In this document: in pieces, positions 51,899 through 61,474 of the stretch
Numbering within the stretch: the first letter of the stretch is position 1
Layout of the letters: each line of letters opens with the position of its first letter
Source of the DNA: Gemmatimonadota bacterium
GTDB taxonomy: Bacteria; JAAXHH01
Assembly (NCBI GenBank): GCA_026706345.1
Contig: JAPOYX010000023.1
Location: 76,975 to 140,974, forward strand
Direction: 5' to 3'
DNA: 64,000 nucleotides
Notes under the pieces: generated by a model
Told to the model about the DNA's origin: nothing
The model's input: only the letters and a program-made list of their open reading frames with translations
Database searches by the model: none
Translations under genes and position numbers: made by a program

Positions 51899-52909
51899 AT
51901 GGCGCTGATGGAAATCGAACCCGGTATCAAGGTCGCGGGACAGATGTCCCCCGAACCGACGCAAGAGGACCTGGAGTTCGCCCGGCAACTCGGCATTGAA
52001 TACGTCTGTCTCTGGACGGACGGCGAACACGCCAACTACGACTATTTCATGAGCCGGCGGGAGATCTACGAGGACGCGGGCATAAAGATATACGGCTTCG
52101 GGAACAGCGACGTGCACAACCAGGACGCCATCGTGCTCAACCTGCCGAACCGGGACGCAAAGGTGGAACAGTACATGCGCTACATTCGCGACCTCGGCAG
52201 GGCGGGCATTCCCTATACGACCTACGCCCACATGGGCAACGGGATCTGGAGCACGGAGCGGGAGACCACCCGCGGCGGCGCCTCGGCCCGGGGTTTCGAC
52301 CTCGCACAGGCCGAAGAAGGCCACTGGGGCGGCCGGCTGTTCAAGATGCCGCTTACCCACGGACGCGTGTACAGCGAGGACGAGATCTGGGACAATTTCG
52401 CCCATTTCATTGGCGAAGTCGCGCCGGTGGCGGAGGAAGCGGGCGTCCGGATCGGCATTCATCCGGACGATCCTCCCCAGCCGGAACTCGGCGGCATACC
52501 GCGTTGTATCTTCAGCAGTTACGACGGATACTACCGGGCCATGGAAATCGCCGACAGCCCGAACGTGGGGCTCTGCTTCTGCATCGGATGCTGGCTCGAA
52601 GGCGGATCGCTGATGGGCAAGGGCGTGGAGGACGCGCTACGCCACTTCGGCGAGCAGGGCAAGGTCTTCAAGGTCCATTACCGGAACGTGGACCAGCCCC
52701 TGCCCCATTTCGTGGAAACCTTTATCGACAACGGCTACTTCGACATGTACCAGGCCGCGCGGGTCCTGGAGGAAACCGGTTTCTACGGGGTCATGATACC
52801 GGATCACATCCCGGAGATGGCGGGAGACGGCCGGATCGGCTACGCCTATTCCATCGCGTACATGAAGGCGCACGTGGACCGGGCGCGGGCGGAGTGCGCC
52901 GCCGCGTGA
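51899..52909 (+). CDS. uxuA: Mannonate dehydratase
   Basis: 336 aa. TIM-barrel dehydratase converting D-mannonate to 2-keto-3-deoxygluconate in hexuronate breakdown. Family segments include IEYVCLWTDGEHA, GIHPDDPPQPELGGIPRC (metal His/Asp), CFCIGCWLEGG, and FKVHYRNVDQPLPHFVETF (His). AAGGAG stands 7 nt before the ATG. No other hexuronate genes adjoin, but the enolase-family enzyme at 32 kb may act in related sugar-acid pathways. Some relatives act on different substrates. Confidence 0.87.
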   Translation: MALMEIEPGIKVAGQMSPEPTQEDLEFARQLGIEYVCLWTDGEHANYDYFMSRREIYEDAGIKIYGFGNSDVHNQDAIVLNLPNRDAKVEQYMRYIRDLGRAGIPYTTYAHMGNGIWSTERETTRGGASARGFDLAQAEEGHWGGRLFKMPLTHGRVYSEDEIWDNFAHFIGEVAPVAEEAGVRIGIHPDDPPQPELGGIPRCIFSSYDGYYRAMEIADSPNVGLCFCIGCWLEGGSLMGKGVEDALRHFGEQGKVFKVHYRNVDQPLPHFVETFIDNGYFDMYQAARVLEETGFYGVMIPDHIPEMAGDGRIGYAYSIAYMKAHVDRARAECAAA

Positions 52910-52993
52910 GCGCACAGGCCAGCGGGACTTGCAAGATCGCGCCAGTGAGATGCCTTGTTCCTGACCTTGCCAGAGGAAGGACCTGCGCGCGTC

Positions 52994-53878
52994 ATGAACG
53001 AACTGAACGATTTCCTCACCCACCTGCTCATTGAACGGGGACTGTCGCCGAACAGCCACGAAGCGTACCGTCGTGATCTGACCTCCTACAGGAGCCATCT
53101 CGACCGGCGGGGGATCGCTTCCTTCTCCGACGCCACACGCCAGGACGTCCAGGGATTTATCGCGTACCTCCGAAGGCGAGGCCTCGCGCCTTCTAGTATC
53201 GCGCGGCACGTTTCGGCGGTACGGATCTTCCACCGATTCCTTATCGGCGAGGGGCTGGCCACGGACGATCCGACCGAGCACGTCAGGGTTCCCAAGCAAC
53301 CCCGTCGCCTTCCGGTCGTTTTGAACCGGGAGGAAATCGGGCGGTTGCTCGAACAGCCGGACCATACGACGTCGCTGGGACTGCGCGACCGTGCGATGCT
53401 CGAATTCATGTACGCCACCGGTCTGCGCGCGTCCGAATTACTGGATTTCAGGCGGCCCGACCTGCTCTTCGACGCGGGGCTGGCGCGTATCTTCGGGAAG
53501 GGCGGCAAGGAGCGCCTGGTACCGGTGGGCCGCCAGGCGATCAACGTCATCCGAAACTACCTGCACAAAGTTCGACCCGCCCTGGCCTCTCCGAAAAGCG
53601 GTGAGTTGCTCTTCCTGAACGCCCGTGGAGGCCGTCTGTCCCGCATGGGCCTGTGGAAGATCATGGATACCTACGTGGAACTCGCCGGCCTGGAAAAAAA
53701 AGTCAGTCCCCATACCATGCGCCATTCCTTCGCCACTCATCTCCTGGAAGGCGGCGCCGACCTCCGTGCCGTCCAGGAAATGCTCGGCCACGTGGACATC
53801 GCCACGACGCAGATCTACACCCACGTGGACCGCGAATACCTCAAGGACGTGTACGCCCGATACCATCCGCGTGGATGA
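52994..53878 (+). CDS. xerD: Site-specific tyrosine recombinase XerD
   Basis: 294 aa from ATG 52994. SAM-like N-terminal domain (HEAYRRDLTSYRSHL) then the catalytic domain with the full set: Arg in ATGLRASELL, Lys in GKGGKERLVP, HTMRHSFATHLL (His, Arg), LGHVDIATTQIYTHV (His and the Tyr). Length and the absence of phage genes favour the housekeeping chromosome-dimer resolvase over an integrase. It abuts lnt on the opposite strand with no gap. Confidence 0.88.
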   Translation: MNELNDFLTHLLIERGLSPNSHEAYRRDLTSYRSHLDRRGIASFSDATRQDVQGFIAYLRRRGLAPSSIARHVSAVRIFHRFLIGEGLATDDPTEHVRVPKQPRRLPVVLNREEIGRLLEQPDHTTSLGLRDRAMLEFMYATGLRASELLDFRRPDLLFDAGLARIFGKGGKERLVPVGRQAINVIRNYLHKVRPALASPKSGELLFLNARGGRLSRMGLWKIMDTYVELAGLEKKVSPHTMRHSFATHLLEGGADLRAVQEMLGHVDIATTQIYTHVDREYLKDVYARYHPRG

Positions 53879-55477
53879 TCATTTCGATTTGTTTGTGAAG
53901 AGGGCTACCGTCCTGCCGCCCGTCAGGGCCGCCGCGACGACGGCCAGCACGCAGCAGAACAGGGCGAACACGTCGCCGTAGCGGGTGTAGAACGTAGGTT
54001 CACCCCGGTTGGGATGTACATTCGCGACGGTGGTCGTGGCGACCATCATCGGTGTTGTGCCATAGACGGCGCCAGTGGCGGAGATGAACCCCGAAATGCC
54101 GGTGTTCGCCGCGCGTATGATCGGCGTGCCGGTCTCCACTGCACGAAGCACGGCCATGGAGAAGTGCTGGCTGGGGGCGGAGGAGGTTCCGAACCAGGCG
54201 TCGTTGGTCATGACCACGAGCACGTTTGCGCCGTTCAGAGGAAACCGCCGGACCAGGTCAGGGAAGATGGATTCGTAGCAGATGACCGTACCGATATGCA
54301 TGTCCTGTCCGGTGAGCGGCATCACGGTCAGTTCGTCGCCGGGCGTGAGGTCTCCGATCGCGCCGGTCAACCCGGACAGAAAGGAGAACAGACTCGGTAT
54401 CGGCAGATACTCGCCGAAGGGCACCAGGTGCATCTTGCTGTAGGAACTCACAATCCCCCTCTGGGGAAGCAACAGAAAAGCGCTGTTGTAGATGTCGTTT
54501 TCGCCGGATCGGTAGCCCAGCGCACCGGTAAGCAGCGGAACACCCGCTTCGTCGGTCAAAGCATGTACCTGTTCGTTATATTCCTCATATGCCGGACTCT
54601 CCAGCCAGAAGGTCATCGCCGTCTCGGGAAACACGATGAACTCGGGGTCCTGGGGCAGTATCGACCGCGTCAGATCCCGGTAGACGTCCACGGTCCGCTG
54701 GACCTCCTCCGGCAACCACTTCATACCCTGTTCCTTGCTGCCTTGGACGACGGCCACCTTTACCGGGGGTGTCTGCCGTTCCAACGCACGTGCCTGCGAG
54801 ATCGACCACCAGCCGTATCCCGTCGTGCCGATCAGGGTAATACAGGCCAGGAACATGGCGAATACGGGCGCCCGCCACGAGGTGCTGTCCCGCAGGCCGA
54901 TGAAGACCATGGCCAGCGTCGCGTTCAACAGCATGACCAGGAAGCTCACACCGTAGACGCCCGTGAAATTCGCGATCTGAATGACGGGCAGAACCAGGTG
55001 CTGCGAGTAACCCAGCAATTCCCATGGGAACCCCGTGAATACATAGGTCTGGATGTATTCCAGCGCCGTCCACAGGGCGGCCGCGAACAACGGGAATAGG
55101 GGGGACTTCCAGTCGGCCCGCGCCGCATACAATCCGAAAATGAAGGCGTACAGGGCGATGACGAGGGCCACGCCCGCCATGCTGACCAGGCCCAGCGCCA
55201 GGTTCAGGCCACCGAAGTTCATGACGGTTTCCCGGATCCAGTACACCTTGGCGACGCCTGACACGAACGCGAATAACAGGGCGATCAAAGCCACCCTGGT
55301 CAAGGAGCCGTTCCGTCCGGCGTCGTGCAACGCGATCATGACCGGCACGAAAGCGCCCCAGGCCAGGGGCCACCAGTCGACCTTGGGTATGCTGAGGAAG
55401 ATGAACAGCGCGGAACAACAGGCGAGACCGTACCCGGCGATGGTCGAAGAGGCGTGGAGCCGTCGTATGGAGTCCAT
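53879..55477 (-). CDS. lnt: Apolipoprotein N-acyltransferase
   Basis: 532 aa from ATG 55477 (GGAGAAG upstream). Adds the third acyl chain to lipoproteins in the inner membrane. About six N-terminal membrane segments (residues 10-210), then the periplasmic nitrilase domain with Glu in FVFPETAMTFW, Lys in YSKMHLVPFGEYLP and catalytic Cys in VICYESIFPDL, and a final membrane helix. PxPWExxGY-like GFPWELLGYSQ is typical. Supports a diderm cell plan and the lipoproteins predicted in this window. Confidence 0.93.
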   Translation of the reverse strand: MDSIRRLHASSTIAGYGLACCSALFIFLSIPKVDWWPLAWGAFVPVMIALHDAGRNGSLTRVALIALLFAFVSGVAKVYWIRETVMNFGGLNLALGLVSMAGVALVIALYAFIFGLYAARADWKSPLFPLFAAALWTALEYIQTYVFTGFPWELLGYSQHLVLPVIQIANFTGVYGVSFLVMLLNATLAMVFIGLRDSTSWRAPVFAMFLACITLIGTTGYGWWSISQARALERQTPPVKVAVVQGSKEQGMKWLPEEVQRTVDVYRDLTRSILPQDPEFIVFPETAMTFWLESPAYEEYNEQVHALTDEAGVPLLTGALGYRSGENDIYNSAFLLLPQRGIVSSYSKMHLVPFGEYLPIPSLFSFLSGLTGAIGDLTPGDELTVMPLTGQDMHIGTVICYESIFPDLVRRFPLNGANVLVVMTNDAWFGTSSAPSQHFSMAVLRAVETGTPIIRAANTGISGFISATGAVYGTTPMMVATTTVANVHPNRGEPTFYTRYGDVFALFCCVLAVVAAALTGGRTVALFTNKSK

Positions 55478-55678
55478 GGGGTCTTCTCCAGGGGTCTCTG
55501 CGTCCGTTTGCGTGACTGAAATCAACACCCATTGCCGCGGCGTGTCAACTTCAAGAAGCGATTCAGGCCCGGGATCCGACCTTCAAATGAGGTTGACCAT
55601 ACGGGGTGGCGGCCTCTACATTCCGGCTGGAGAACACCGCGCTGAGTTATAAGTCAAGATGTCAGGGAGAAACCGCAC

Positions 55679-56665
55679 TTGGATCCCTTGCGGACGGCCG
55701 TAATCGGTGTCGGACGCCTCGGCGAAGTCCATGCCCGCGTACTGGCGGACCTGCCGGGTATATACCTTGCCGGCGTGTACGACATTCGCGGCGAGCGGGC
55801 CGAGCAGGTTGCCCGCCGTTACGGCGCGAAGGCCTACGGCAGTTTGTCCGATCTCGCGGGGGATGCCGCAGCCGTCACCGTGGTCGTGCCCACCACCGCC
55901 CACTGTGAAGTGGCTTCGTACACGCTGTCCCGGGGGCTGCATACCTTCGTGGAAAAACCGATCGCCGCGACCGTCGAAGAAGCCGGACGGCTCGTCGAAC
56001 TGTCGGAGGCTCACCGAAAGGTACTCCAGGTCGGACACATCGAACGGTTCAACGGCGCCTTCCGGGCCCTTGAAGGAACGGCCGTATCCCCTGGTTTCAT
56101 CGAGTCGCACCGCCTGGCGTCCTTCGACCCCAGGGGAACCGACGTGTCCGTCGTCCACGACCTGATGATCCACGACATCGACCTGATCCGTTGCCTGGTC
56201 CGGTCGGACCTGGATCGGGTGGACGCCACCGGGGTCGCCGTGATCTCCGACCAGGTGGACATCGCCAACGCCCGGATGCAGTTCGCCGACGGCTGCGTGG
56301 CCAACGTAACGGCCAGCCGCATATCCCTCAAGCAGATGCGCAAGATGCGGGTCTTTCAGCGCGATCATTACATTTCGATGGATTTCCTGGCGGGCGAAAG
56401 CGAGATATACCGACTGGTCGACGAGCCCGGACCGGGCGGGACCCGGGGATTGAAGATTCCCATTAACACCGGCGACGGCCGCACCCGGCATATCCTGCGG
56501 CAGAAGAAGGCGAAGGACAGGACCGAGCCGTTGAAGGCGGAACTCGCCTCCTTCGCCGCCGCGGTGCGGGGGGAATATCCGCCGCCGGTGACCGGCCGCG
56601 ATGGCCTGGAAGCCCTGCGCATCTCCCTGGCGGTGATCGATCAGATCGACCGCGGACGCCGATAG
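55679..56665 (+). CDS. Gfo/Idh/MocA-family oxidoreductase
   Basis: 328 aa from TTG 55679 (AGGGAG upstream). Rossmann motif VIGVGRLGEVHARVL, the conserved FVEKPIAATVEEA (Lys-Pro) and the catalytic region VHDLMIHDIDLIR (His/Asp) define the family. Uses NAD(P) on a sugar or similar substrate; the gene is followed closely by a methyltransferase gene. Substrate unknown. Confidence 0.88.
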   Translation: MDPLRTAVIGVGRLGEVHARVLADLPGIYLAGVYDIRGERAEQVARRYGAKAYGSLSDLAGDAAAVTVVVPTTAHCEVASYTLSRGLHTFVEKPIAATVEEAGRLVELSEAHRKVLQVGHIERFNGAFRALEGTAVSPGFIESHRLASFDPRGTDVSVVHDLMIHDIDLIRCLVRSDLDRVDATGVAVISDQVDIANARMQFADGCVANVTASRISLKQMRKMRVFQRDHYISMDFLAGESEIYRLVDEPGPGGTRGLKIPINTGDGRTRHILRQKKAKDRTEPLKAELASFAAAVRGEYPPPVTGRDGLEALRISLAVIDQIDRGRR

Positions 56666-56688
56666 GGCACGCACTACGATCCGGTACA

Positions 56689-57318
56689 GTGGCTGAGCAG
56701 TTCCGTCGCTGGAACGCGATTCTCGAACAGGCGGCACGATCTACCGACATGGACATACGCGCCCGCGTTTTCGCAGCCCGAAGCTATACTCCCATTCCCC
56801 TGCTGGTAGCCGTGCTGATCATGGCGGAGCCAAACCTGCTTACCCTTGCAACCGGCGGACTGGTGGTAGTCCTCGGGGAATCCATACGCCTCTGGGCGGT
56901 CGGCTACGCCGGTTCCGCCACCCGCACCCGGCACGTCGGTGCGCCTTCGCTCATCACGAACGGACCCTATGGCCGGGTACGCAATCCCCTCTACGTGGGC
57001 AACTTCATCCTGAGCCTCGGCCTCTGCATTATGGCCTGGGCCTGGATGCCGTATATGCTCGGGATCTTCCTGGCGGCCTTCGCTGTACAGTACGGGCTGA
57101 TCGTATCCCTGGAGGAAGAGAGTCTGCGAAGTATCTTCGGCGAAGAGTACGACGCCTACGTGAGGGCCGTGCCCCGGTTCCTGCCGCGATTCACCGGGTA
57201 TGTCGGAGGCGAACCGGCGCCCTACGATTTCGCCGCCGCCCTGCGCAGCGAAAGGCGGACCTTTCAGTCTATCGCCGCAGTTGCGGTCGCGATCGCGGCA
57301 CGATGGTACTTCGGCTAG
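56689..57318 (+). CDS. Isoprenylcysteine carboxyl methyltransferase-family membrane protein
   Basis: 209 aa from GTG 56689, or 189 aa from ATG 56749; neither has a convincing ribosome binding site. Four to five membrane segments and the ICMT/PEMT signature: TNGPYGRVRNPLYVGNFILS, then LEEESLRSIFGEEYDAYVRA. SAM-dependent methylation of a lipid or small molecule is expected. It lies 23 bp after the oxidoreductase gene and may share its transcript. Confidence 0.8.
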   Translation: MAEQFRRWNAILEQAARSTDMDIRARVFAARSYTPIPLLVAVLIMAEPNLLTLATGGLVVVLGESIRLWAVGYAGSATRTRHVGAPSLITNGPYGRVRNPLYVGNFILSLGLCIMAWAWMPYMLGIFLAAFAVQYGLIVSLEEESLRSIFGEEYDAYVRAVPRFLPRFTGYVGGEPAPYDFAAALRSERRTFQSIAAVAVAIAARWYFG

Positions 57319-57339
57319 TCAGGGCAGTCGCGCCTGGTT

Positions 57340-57789
57340 TCAACGCATCAGGCGCGTACCGCGCTTGCGGGTTCCAATCTGGCCGGATCTCGTAAAGCGC
57401 AATGGATCGGAACCCGGGCCGGCCGCATCGGGCGGGCGGGACGAAGGCGGCGTCTCCGGCTTGGAGGGCGGAGGCGTAGGAAGATCGATCGTTTCGTCGT
57501 CGCCGTCGGCGTCCTGTGTTTCCGCCGATCGCTTCTGCACGCTGACCCCGGCGGCGCCCTGCAGGAGGCTGAGGACCGCGACGAGCAGGACGAGGAGGAC
57601 AACCGGCCACCACGGGATTTTGCTCAAAACCCGCAACACGTCCGATTCAGGCTGGAAGAACAGCCCGTACAGCAGAATCGGACCGAGTATGACCAGCAGC
57701 GACACCCCGACGATGCACACGACCTGCGACCAGGCCGGGTTCCGCTGGAGAAACCGAGATATGCCGGAGGTTTTGATCTTCCGCTTCAA
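57340..57789 (-). CDS. Hypothetical protein with two membrane segments
   Basis: 149 aa. A basic N-terminus (MKRKIKTSGISRF) precedes two hydrophobic helices (about 22-46 and 58-81), then a soluble, Pro/Ser/Asp-rich tail (PTPPPSKPETPPSSRPPD) ending in a basic stretch. No family recognised. Convergent with the methyltransferase gene. Confidence 0.55.
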   Translation of the reverse strand: MKRKIKTSGISRFLQRNPAWSQVVCIVGVSLLVILGPILLYGLFFQPESDVLRVLSKIPWWPVVLLVLLVAVLSLLQGAAGVSVQKRSAETQDADGDDETIDLPTPPPSKPETPPSSRPPDAAGPGSDPLRFTRSGQIGTRKRGTRLMR

Positions 57790-58092
57790 TCGTCTGTCCT
57801 TTCAAACCATGGAGCATTAGTCCACATCTGTTACCCACTCTTGCACCGGGGTGGATGCACGTGTTTCCGACCGGACGAACCGGCAGTCTCAGCGATGCCT
57901 CGACGCGCCGGCCTGTGCGCCGCGGAGTCGAAGGATGCGTCGCTAACGCGCACCCGCAGCACAATGCCGCGACGCCTTCCAAAGCCCGGTCCCTGAAGCA
58001 TAGCGCCATCCGGTCCGGTCGACGTTACAAACTATTTCGGACACGTTGCGGATTGACCGGTCGCCAGGAACGGTGCAGGCGCCCATATCCCC
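57790..58092. other. Gap upstream of hisB promoter
   Basis: About 300 bp without a supportable gene or RNA. Confidence 0.5.
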
Positions 58093-58121
58093 TTGACAAA
58101 ACCCTGACGGCGGCCTACTGT
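58093..58121 (+). promoter_or_regulatory. Promoter of hisB
   Basis: Consensus TTGACA, 17-nt spacer, TACTGT, about 65 bp before the hisB start. No histidine attenuator (His-rich leader peptide) is seen. Confidence 0.65.
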
Positions 58122-58186
58122 AACAGGTCGATCTGCTTGCCGTTGCCCTGGCAACAACCGGTTCTTTAACCAACGAAGAGGATTAC

Positions 58187-58774
58187 GTGTCTCGCACCGC
58201 CGCCGTAACGCGCGAAACGCTGGAAACCCGTATCGATCTGACCCTCGACCTGGAGGGCAAGGGCTCGCTTTCCGGAGAAACCGGCATCGGCTTCTTCGAC
58301 CACATGCTGGCCGGTTTCGTCAAACACGGGGGTTTCGATCTCGATCTATCCTGCACGGGCGATTTGCATATAGACGATCACCACACGGTGGAAGACGTGG
58401 GGATCTGCCTGGGACAGGCCTTTGTCCAGGCGATCGGCGATGGGGCCGGCATTACGCGTTTCGGCCATGCCTACGCTCCCCTGGACGAGGCGTTGGCCCG
58501 GGCCGTCTTCGACATCAGCGGAAGGGCCCACCTTGAATTCGACGCCGAATTCTCGCGTTCCTCGGTCGGCGATTTCAGCACGGAAATGGTGCGGGAGTTC
58601 TTCGGGGCGTTCGTTCACCACGGACGCGTAACCCTGCACGTCAGCCTGCTCGCGGGAGTAAACGCCCACCACCAGGTCGAGGCGGTCTTCAAGGCGGCGG
58701 CCAGGGCGCTTCGCCAGGCGGTAGCAATGGATGACCGCGTGTCCGGGGTGCCGTCCACCAAGGGCAGCCTCTAG
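58187..58774 (+). CDS. hisB: Imidazoleglycerol-phosphate dehydratase
   Basis: 195 aa from GTG 58187 (GAAGAGG upstream). Sixth step of histidine synthesis. Metal-binding motifs FFDHMLAGFVKHGGFDL and DDHHTVEDVGICLGQA, and the second pair FFGAFVHHGRVTLH and NAHHQVEAVFKAAARAL, are complete. Monofunctional length, without the phosphatase domain of the enterobacterial HisB. No hisH/hisA follow, so the pathway genes are scattered; a HisC-like gene is at 61475. Confidence 0.95.
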   Translation: MSRTAAVTRETLETRIDLTLDLEGKGSLSGETGIGFFDHMLAGFVKHGGFDLDLSCTGDLHIDDHHTVEDVGICLGQAFVQAIGDGAGITRFGHAYAPLDEALARAVFDISGRAHLEFDAEFSRSSVGDFSTEMVREFFGAFVHHGRVTLHVSLLAGVNAHHQVEAVFKAAARALRQAVAMDDRVSGVPSTKGSL

Positions 58775-58798
58775 CGGCCATAGCGAACACGGGTAACC

Positions 58799-59842
58799 AT
58801 GCACATCGACGAACTGGACACTCCGGCCTACACGGTCGACCTGGACGTGATGGAGCGGAACATCGCGTCCATGGCGGAACACTGCCGGAATCTCGACATC
58901 GGCCTTCGGTGCCACACGAAGAGCCACAAAATCCCAGAAATCGCCCACCGGCAGGTCAGGGCGGGCGCGATCGGTATCTGCTGCCAGAAACTCGGCGAGG
59001 CCGAAGTCATGGCCGCCGCCGGCATCGAGAACATCCTGATCCCCTACAACATCGTCGGTCCCCGGAAGGTGGAGCGCCTGACACGCGTCTCCCGCCGGGC
59101 CGAGATCATCGTGGCCGCCGATGACGAAATCACGGTACGGGGCATGTCGGACCAGGCGCTGAAAGACGGCTGCCGGGTCAACGTGATCATCGAACTTGAT
59201 ACGGGCACGAAGCGTTGCGGCGTACAGTCGCCCGAAGCGGCGGCGGACCTTGCCGAACGAATCACGGACCTCCGCGGTCTCTTCTTCAAAGGCGTCATGA
59301 TCTTCCCCAGCCATCCCGAGGCAGAGGTTTTCCTGCGGGAGACCGTGGAACGAATCACGGACAAGGGCATACCCATCGAGATCATCAGCGGCGGCGGCAC
59401 CGGCGGCGAAGAAAATTCCAAAGCCATGGGCTGCACCGAGACCCGCAGCGGGTCCTACATCTGGGAGGGCATGGACCGCATCAGCACTTCCGCCATGCTC
59501 AACCCCGAACGCTGTCCCTGCCGCATGATCTGCACCGTGGTGAGCGCCCCGACGCCGGACCGCATCATCATCGACGGCGGCATGAAGACCTTTGCCAGCT
59601 ATCCGCCCACGCCCTACGGCCACATCATTGAACATCCCGAGGCGGAGATCTACGGCATGTCGGTGGAGCACGGGCACGTGGACGTGTCCAAGTGTGCGCA
59701 CCGGTTCAAGGTGGGCGAGCGTTTGTCGGTCATTCCCCTACACCAGGAGATGGCCCTCAACCTGCACGACGAACTCAACGGGGTCCGGGACGGGCAGGTG
59801 GAAGTCGTCTGGCCCGTCGCCGGCCGGGGCAGAGTCAAGTAG
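58799..59842 (+). CDS. D-threonine aldolase / D-serine dehydratase-like PLP enzyme
   Basis: 347 aa, fold-type III (alanine racemase N-terminal barrel) PLP enzyme. LDTPAYTVDLDVMERNI is the family start; the cofactor Lys is in RCHTKSHKIPEIA, and SGGGTGGEENS binds phosphate. The C-terminal domain contains EHGHVDVS, supplying metal ligands as in D-threonine aldolases. It cleaves or dehydrates a D-beta-hydroxy amino acid. It is 24 bp after hisB and may be cotranscribed with it. Confidence 0.85.
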   Translation: MHIDELDTPAYTVDLDVMERNIASMAEHCRNLDIGLRCHTKSHKIPEIAHRQVRAGAIGICCQKLGEAEVMAAAGIENILIPYNIVGPRKVERLTRVSRRAEIIVAADDEITVRGMSDQALKDGCRVNVIIELDTGTKRCGVQSPEAAADLAERITDLRGLFFKGVMIFPSHPEAEVFLRETVERITDKGIPIEIISGGGTGGEENSKAMGCTETRSGSYIWEGMDRISTSAMLNPERCPCRMICTVVSAPTPDRIIIDGGMKTFASYPPTPYGHIIEHPEAEIYGMSVEHGHVDVSKCAHRFKVGERLSVIPLHQEMALNLHDELNGVRDGQVEVVWPVAGRGRVK

Positions 59843-59913
59843 GCAAAGTGTAACAGTTGGTATAAAACGAAGTAAGCCATACAAGGCGAGAGACAAGCTG
59901 GAAGGAGAACCAG

Positions 59914-61458
59914 ATGTCTGTAACCAAGGTAAGGGAAGTCTGGCAAAGCCGCATGGGCCTGATCATGGCCATGGCGGGCAACGCCATCGGCCTGGGCAAT
60001 TTCCTGCGGTTTCCCGTACAGGCGGCCGCCAACGGCGGCGGGGCCTTCATGATCCCCTATTTCGTCGCCTTCCTCGTCGTGGGCATCCCCATGATGTGGG
60101 TGGAGTGGAGCGTGGGACGGTTCGGCGGGAAGCATGGCCACGGCACCACGCCGGGTATCCTGTACCGCCTGTGGAAACATCCGGCGGCCAAGTACATCGG
60201 CGTGCTCGGCATCGCGGCGCCGGTGGCCTTCGCCCTGTACTATTCCTACGTGCAGTCGTGGACCCTGGCTTACAGCTTCTTCTCCCTGACCGGCCAGTAC
60301 TTCGGCATCAGTACCCAGGAGGAGATGGGCGCGTTCCTGAGCAGCTTCCAGGGCATCACCGAAAGCTCCCATTTCAGCGGCATTGCGACGGCCTACATCT
60401 TCTTCCTCATTAACCTCGGCATCGTATTCTGGGTACTGAGCCGCGGCGTGGTACGGGGCATCGAGACCCTGGCCAAGTTCGCTATGCCCATGCTGCTGAT
60501 CTTCGCCGTCGTCCTGGTGGCCCGGGTACTGACCCTCGGGACCCCCGACCCGGCCTTTCCGGACCGAAGCGTCATGGCCGGTTTCGCCTGGATCTGGAAC
60601 CCGGACCTCAGCCGTCTTTCCGAAGGCAGCGTGTGGCTCGCGGCCGCGGGTCAGATCTTCTTCTCCCTCGGTATCGGCATCGGGAGCATGCAGTGCTACG
60701 CGAGTTACGTCCGCGCCCGGCAGGATGTAGCCTTGACCGGATTGACCACCTCCATGAGCAACGGCTTCGCCGAGGTGGTGCTGGGCAGTTCCATCGCCAT
60801 CCCGGTTGCCGTGGCCTTCTTCGGCGTCACCGCCACCGAGGCGATCGCCACCGGAGGTTCCTTCGACCTGGGATTCCAGTCCATGCCGCTGATCTTCCAG
60901 CAACTGCCGCTGGGCCAGTTCATCGGCACGCTGTGGTTCGGCCTGCTGTTCTTCGCGGGGATTACCTCGACGGTGGCCCTGACGCAACCGCCCATGGCCT
61001 TCCTCCAGGACGAGATGGGATGGCCGCGAAAGAAGGCGGCTATCGTCGTAATCTCCTTTCTGTTCATTTTCGGCAACTTCATCGTCTTCAATATCGAGCA
61101 CGGCGTTATCGACGAACTGGATTTCTGGATCGGGACCGTGGGCCTGGTGGTCTTCTCCTTTCTCGAGATCATCATCTTCGCCTGGATATTCGGCATGGAC
61201 AAGGCCTGGGACGAGATCAACGAAGGCGCGGCGATCCGGATACCGCGGATCTTCTACTATATGATCAAGTACGTAACGCCTGTCTCGCTGGCGATCCTGC
61301 TCGTCGTATGGACCTACCAGGCCGGCTTCGACCTGCTTCTGCTGCGCAACGCCAACCCGGAGGACATCCCCTATCTGCTGCTCACGCGGGGCATCATCGT
61401 GGGGCTGATCCTGGTAGGTGTGTTGCAGGTACGGCGCGTTTCGAAGAACTGGAATTAA
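59914..61458 (+). CDS. Sodium-dependent transporter (neurotransmitter:sodium symporter family)
   Basis: 514 aa, about 11-12 membrane segments. AMAGNAIGLGNFLRFPVQAA is the first-helix signature with the sodium/substrate site; NGGGAFMIPYFVAF, WVEWSVGRFGG and a Ser/Thr-rich helix 8 region (FAGITSTVALTQ) agree with NSS/LeuT-type symporters. GGAAGGAG lies 7 nt upstream of the ATG. Probably imports amino acids, consistent with the D-amino-acid enzyme upstream and aminotransferase downstream. Confidence 0.92.
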   Translation: MSVTKVREVWQSRMGLIMAMAGNAIGLGNFLRFPVQAAANGGGAFMIPYFVAFLVVGIPMMWVEWSVGRFGGKHGHGTTPGILYRLWKHPAAKYIGVLGIAAPVAFALYYSYVQSWTLAYSFFSLTGQYFGISTQEEMGAFLSSFQGITESSHFSGIATAYIFFLINLGIVFWVLSRGVVRGIETLAKFAMPMLLIFAVVLVARVLTLGTPDPAFPDRSVMAGFAWIWNPDLSRLSEGSVWLAAAGQIFFSLGIGIGSMQCYASYVRARQDVALTGLTTSMSNGFAEVVLGSSIAIPVAVAFFGVTATEAIATGGSFDLGFQSMPLIFQQLPLGQFIGTLWFGLLFFAGITSTVALTQPPMAFLQDEMGWPRKKAAIVVISFLFIFGNFIVFNIEHGVIDELDFWIGTVGLVVFSFLEIIIFAWIFGMDKAWDEINEGAAIRIPRIFYYMIKYVTPVSLAILLVVWTYQAGFDLLLLRNANPEDIPYLLLTRGIIVGLILVGVLQVRRVSKNWN

Positions 61459-61474
61459 CGATGTGGCAACGCCC

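Noticed and set aside
52994..53878. Phage or island integrase
   Set aside because: Tyrosine recombinase motifs and length fit XerD, it is GC-matched to the core and abuts lnt; no phage genes or attachment repeats seen.
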